Shown here: positions 6,794-8,074 of the stretch, piece by piece
Layout: each line of letters opens with the position of its first letter
Position numbering within the stretch: the stretch's first letter is position 1
Source: DASVXQ01 sp046727955
GTDB taxonomy: Bacteria > Actinomycetota > CALGFH01
Length of the DNA: 8,074 nt
Assembly (NCBI GenBank): GCA_046727955.1
Contig: JBKPDO010000242.1
Coordinates: 1 to 8,074, forward strand
Reading direction: 5' to 3'
The notes under the pieces: model-generated
Told to the model about the DNA's origin: nothing
Seen by the model: the letters and a program-made list of their open reading frames with translations, nothing else
The model's database searches: none
Translations under genes and position numbers: made by a program

Positions 6794-6814
6794 TTGTCAG
6801 CAGCGTGTCAGCAA
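6794..6814 (+). repeat. Paired GTCAGCA motifs, possible recombinase arm sites
   Basis: TTGTCAGCAG (6794-6803) and GTGTCAGCAA (6805-6814) are spaced 11 bases start to start, about one helical turn. The exact 10-mer GTGTCAGCAA recurs at 3095-3104 and 7058-7067, inside the two direct repeats. Around the second tRNA fragment (6932) the motif occurs on both sides at roughly 120 bases, as expected for arm-type sites flanking a core. The motif is seen; the role is inferred. Confidence 0.3.
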
Positions 6815-6931
6815 CAGGACCTCGCGAGCCGACGCAAGGCAGTACGGCGGGGTCCTTGACCTCCCAGCCGACCTGGGGCGACGTGGTGTGAGGGGAGGCG
6901 CCATCCGGTCCTGGCTGCTGGTGTAACGGGG

Positions 6932-6975
6932 ATGGCATGCAAGGGGTCAGGGGTTCAAATCCCCTCAGCTCCACC
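6932..6975 (+). other. tRNA-Ala(GGC) 3' fragment, attachment-site-like (copy 2)
   Basis: This is identical to the fragment at 2969-3012: loop ATGGCAT, stem GCAAG, variable loop, T arm AGGGG-TTCAAAT-CCCCT, acceptor CAGCTCC and A73 at 6973. The bases before it (GTAACGGGG) differ completely from those before copy 1 and supply no 5' tRNA half. Identity between the copies thus begins precisely at the anticodon loop, the usual strand-exchange region. Confidence 0.8.
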
Positions 6976-7218
6976 CTTCCCGGCACGCGTTCCCGCAGCT
7001 CAGCGGGGGTAGGTTCCGAGCAGCGATCGCTCCGCTGGTCTGACCCCCAAAGGTCAGGTGTCAGCAAATCCCTTCACGACCCGGACGCTGGCCGCCTTAC
7101 CACCTCGTCGTCCGAGCTTCGCGCCGGACGAGTCGCTCCGCTTCGTTCAGCGTGACCGGACTGACCGCACGCGTGACCCTCGCCCATGGGCGCCACTATT
7201 TCTTGTCGTCCGCAGCCA
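6932..7218 (+). repeat. Direct repeat copy 2 (tRNA fragment plus about 240 bp)
   Basis: This is the partner of 2969-3250, same orientation, 3963 bases downstream. It keeps the CTGACC/GGTCAG hairpin (7040-7057) and the GTGTCAGCAA motif (7058-7067). Similarity fades gradually after about 7090 and ends at GTCGTCCGCAGCCA (to 7218). Divergence beyond the core argues against a very recent duplication or an assembly artefact. Confidence 0.8.
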
Positions 7219-7577
7219 TGGCCGGCAGTTCGACCATCTCGCAGGCCTGCACCACTCGAGCTCGGGGCCGACGACCGGCGCCTGCCGCAGTGTCGGGGTG
7301 CCCAAATAGCACGGTGGCCGTCAACGGGTAACGGCCGCCACCACATCGGCTGACCGCAAGAGGGCGTGATCGTGTGGTGCGGTTGTGGGCGCCGGCCCAG
7401 CCGACGGAATGGCGTGCTGCATCGAGCATCGGTCTGGGACCCTGCGCACGTGGGCACACGACGTAGAGCGCCCAGATCCTGCTCCGACCGCTCAAATGGC
7501 TGTTCCCCGACCCCCGCATACCTACAACCTGCGGAAGCCGGGATTCCGGCCCTGTTCTTGGCTGTCTGGATAACGCG
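7219..7577. other. Intergenic stretch, possible gene remnant on the minus strand
   Basis: No gene can be supported. One minus-strand frame ending at 7196 reads plausibly for its last 45 codons (PLTATVLFGHPDTAA ... MVELPAMAADDKK), but upstream it turns Arg/Pro/Ser-rich and unlike a protein. It may be the 3' end of a decayed gene. An imperfect hairpin, GGTGGC (7313-7318) with GCCACC (7337-7342) and an inner CGT/ACG, lies within. Confidence 0.35.
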
Positions 7578-7604
7578 GAGGGGCCGAGCTGCGCCCGGCC
7601 CCTC
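7578..7604 (-). terminator. Hairpin terminator of fdhA
   Basis: GAGGGGCCG (7578-7586) pairs perfectly with CGGCCCCTC (7596-7604) around a 9-base loop, starting 16 bases past the fdhA stop on the minus strand. There is no T tract, as is common for actinobacterial terminators. Confidence 0.7.
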
Positions 7605-7620
7605 TCCTGAGGCACGACCG

Positions 7621-8074
7621 TCAGGCGCTGACCAGACCGTGGGGGTCGAGGACGAACTTCTTGGCGGCCCCCTTGTCGAAGTCCTGATACCCCTGGGGTG
7701 CCTGCTCCAGTGGGATCACGGTGGCGTTGACGTTCTTAGCGATCTGCACCTTGTCGTGCAGGATCGCCATCATCAGCTGGCGGTTGTAGCGCATCACCGG
7801 ACACTGGCCGGTGGTCAACGACAGTGACTTGGCCCAGCCCAGGCCGATCCGGATCGACAGCGCGCCGATCTTGGCCGCGTCGTCGACCGCGCCGGGGTCC
7901 CCGGTCACGTACAGGCCGGGGATGCCCAGCTTGCCGGCCGGGCGGGTGATGTCCATGATCGAGTTGAGCACGGTGGCTGGTGCCTCGGCCTGTGCGCCCT
8001 CGGCGCCGTGGCCTCTGGCCTCGAAGCCGACGCAGTCGACCGCCGCGTCGACCTCGCCCGGGCCGCCCAGGATC
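7621..8074 (-). CDS. fdhA: Glutathione-independent formaldehyde dehydrogenase, C-terminal part
   Basis: The C-terminal 150 residues are visible; the frame runs off the right edge and ends at TGA (7623-7621). The family enzyme is an NAD-dependent, zinc-containing medium-chain dehydrogenase of about 400 residues that oxidises formaldehyde to formate in the cytosol without glutathione. Diagnostic stretches are AVDCVGFEARGHG, EAPATVLNSIMDITRPAGKL, GIPGLYVTGDPGAVD, IGLGWAKSLSLTTGQCPVMR, YNRQLMMAILHDKV and FDKGAAKKFVLDPHG. These cover the last part of the Rossmann cofactor domain and the C-terminal return to the catalytic domain; the zinc ligands and the nucleotide-binding Gly motif lie outside the window. 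The GTG at 7971 is an internal Val codon, because the frame upstream continues with family-like sequence. The codons are strongly GC-biased, in keeping with resident chromosomal DNA. A hairpin terminator follows, and no gene is co-directional with it here. Closely related dismutase or dehydrogenase members share this C-terminus, so exact substrate is a little less certain than family. Confidence 0.92.
   Translation of the reverse strand, partial: ILGGPGEVDAAVDCVGFEARGHGAEGAQAEAPATVLNSIMDITRPAGKLGIPGLYVTGDPGAVDDAAKIGALSIRIGLGWAKSLSLTTGQCPVMRYNRQLMMAILHDKVQIAKNVNATVIPLEQAPQGYQDFDKGAAKKFVLDPHGLVSA

Larger units (their letters stand above)
6512..6931. other. Gene-poor stretch after the metallopeptidase
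   Basis: No supportable gene. Small hairpins occur at 6551-6566 (GCTGG/CCAGC, loop ATACAA) and 6702-6718 (GCAGGG/CCCTGC, loop CGTTC). The second is followed by the mildly T-rich GTTTGTTG and is the better terminator candidate, though about 190 bases past the stop. Near the right end are two GTCAGCA-type motifs, annotated separately. Confidence 0.45.

Noticed and set aside
6090..7067. Long minus-strand frame (325 codons) opposite the repeat array
   Set aside because: It is held open by the stop-free hexamer array (Ala-Arg-Thr-His repeats) and by the reverse of the tRNA fragment (RGFEPLTPCMP). It is antisense to a clear gene.
7196..7615. 139-codon minus-strand frame ending VELPAMAADDKK
   Set aside because: Only the last 45 codons look protein-like; the rest is low-quality. 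It also enters the fdhA terminator region. At most it is a gene remnant.

Overview
The window looks like accessory DNA from a high-GC actinobacterium. The right edge carries the C-terminal part of a glutathione-independent formaldehyde dehydrogenase gene (minus strand) with GC-rich codons. The central gene has the same style. The left third has many more A/T-ended codons (ATA, TTA, AGT, GTT) and looks like imported DNA. The taxon is inferred from composition and gene style only.

Layout. (1) 2-2083, plus strand: two closely spaced genes. The first encodes the C-terminal part of an HSP90-family protein, recognised by an HSP90 middle-domain motif; its reading frame is open at the window edge. 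The second, 51 bases downstream with a near-perfect Shine-Dalgarno, encodes a 193-residue protein with two membrane segments that resembles SLATT-type 2TM effectors. The pair looks like a conflict or defence module. (2) 2084-2968: about 885 bases with no convincing gene and one terminator-like hairpin. (3) 2969-3250: a 3' fragment of a tRNA-Ala(GGC), running from the anticodon loop to the acceptor end, followed by about 240 bases that recur later. (4) 3425-6511, plus strand: a 1028-residue zinc metallopeptidase of the thermolysin/fungalysin type. It has an HEXXH motif with Asp in place of the usual third Glu ligand, Ig/CARDB-like domains, and a tail of 45 perfect two-residue repeats rich in His and Cys. 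(5) 6512-6931: no gene, but short repeated motifs. (6) 6932-7218: a second copy of the tRNA-fragment repeat. (7) 7219-7620: no convincing gene, then a hairpin terminator. (8) 7621-8074, minus strand: fdhA, partial.

How it fits together. The metallopeptidase gene is bracketed by two direct repeats. Each starts exactly at the anticodon loop of a 5'-truncated tRNA-Ala(GGC). That is the footprint left when elements integrate by a tyrosine recombinase at the 3' end of a tRNA gene. Neither copy has a tRNA 5' half and no integrase is present. I therefore infer a tandem array: an intact tRNA and probably the recombinase lie further left, the HSP90/SLATT pair is cargo of one unit, the metallopeptidase is cargo of the next, and fdhA marks the flanking chromosome or a further unit. 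The most unusual items are this tRNA-fragment-bounded arrangement and the in-frame hexanucleotide array encoding the His/Cys tail.
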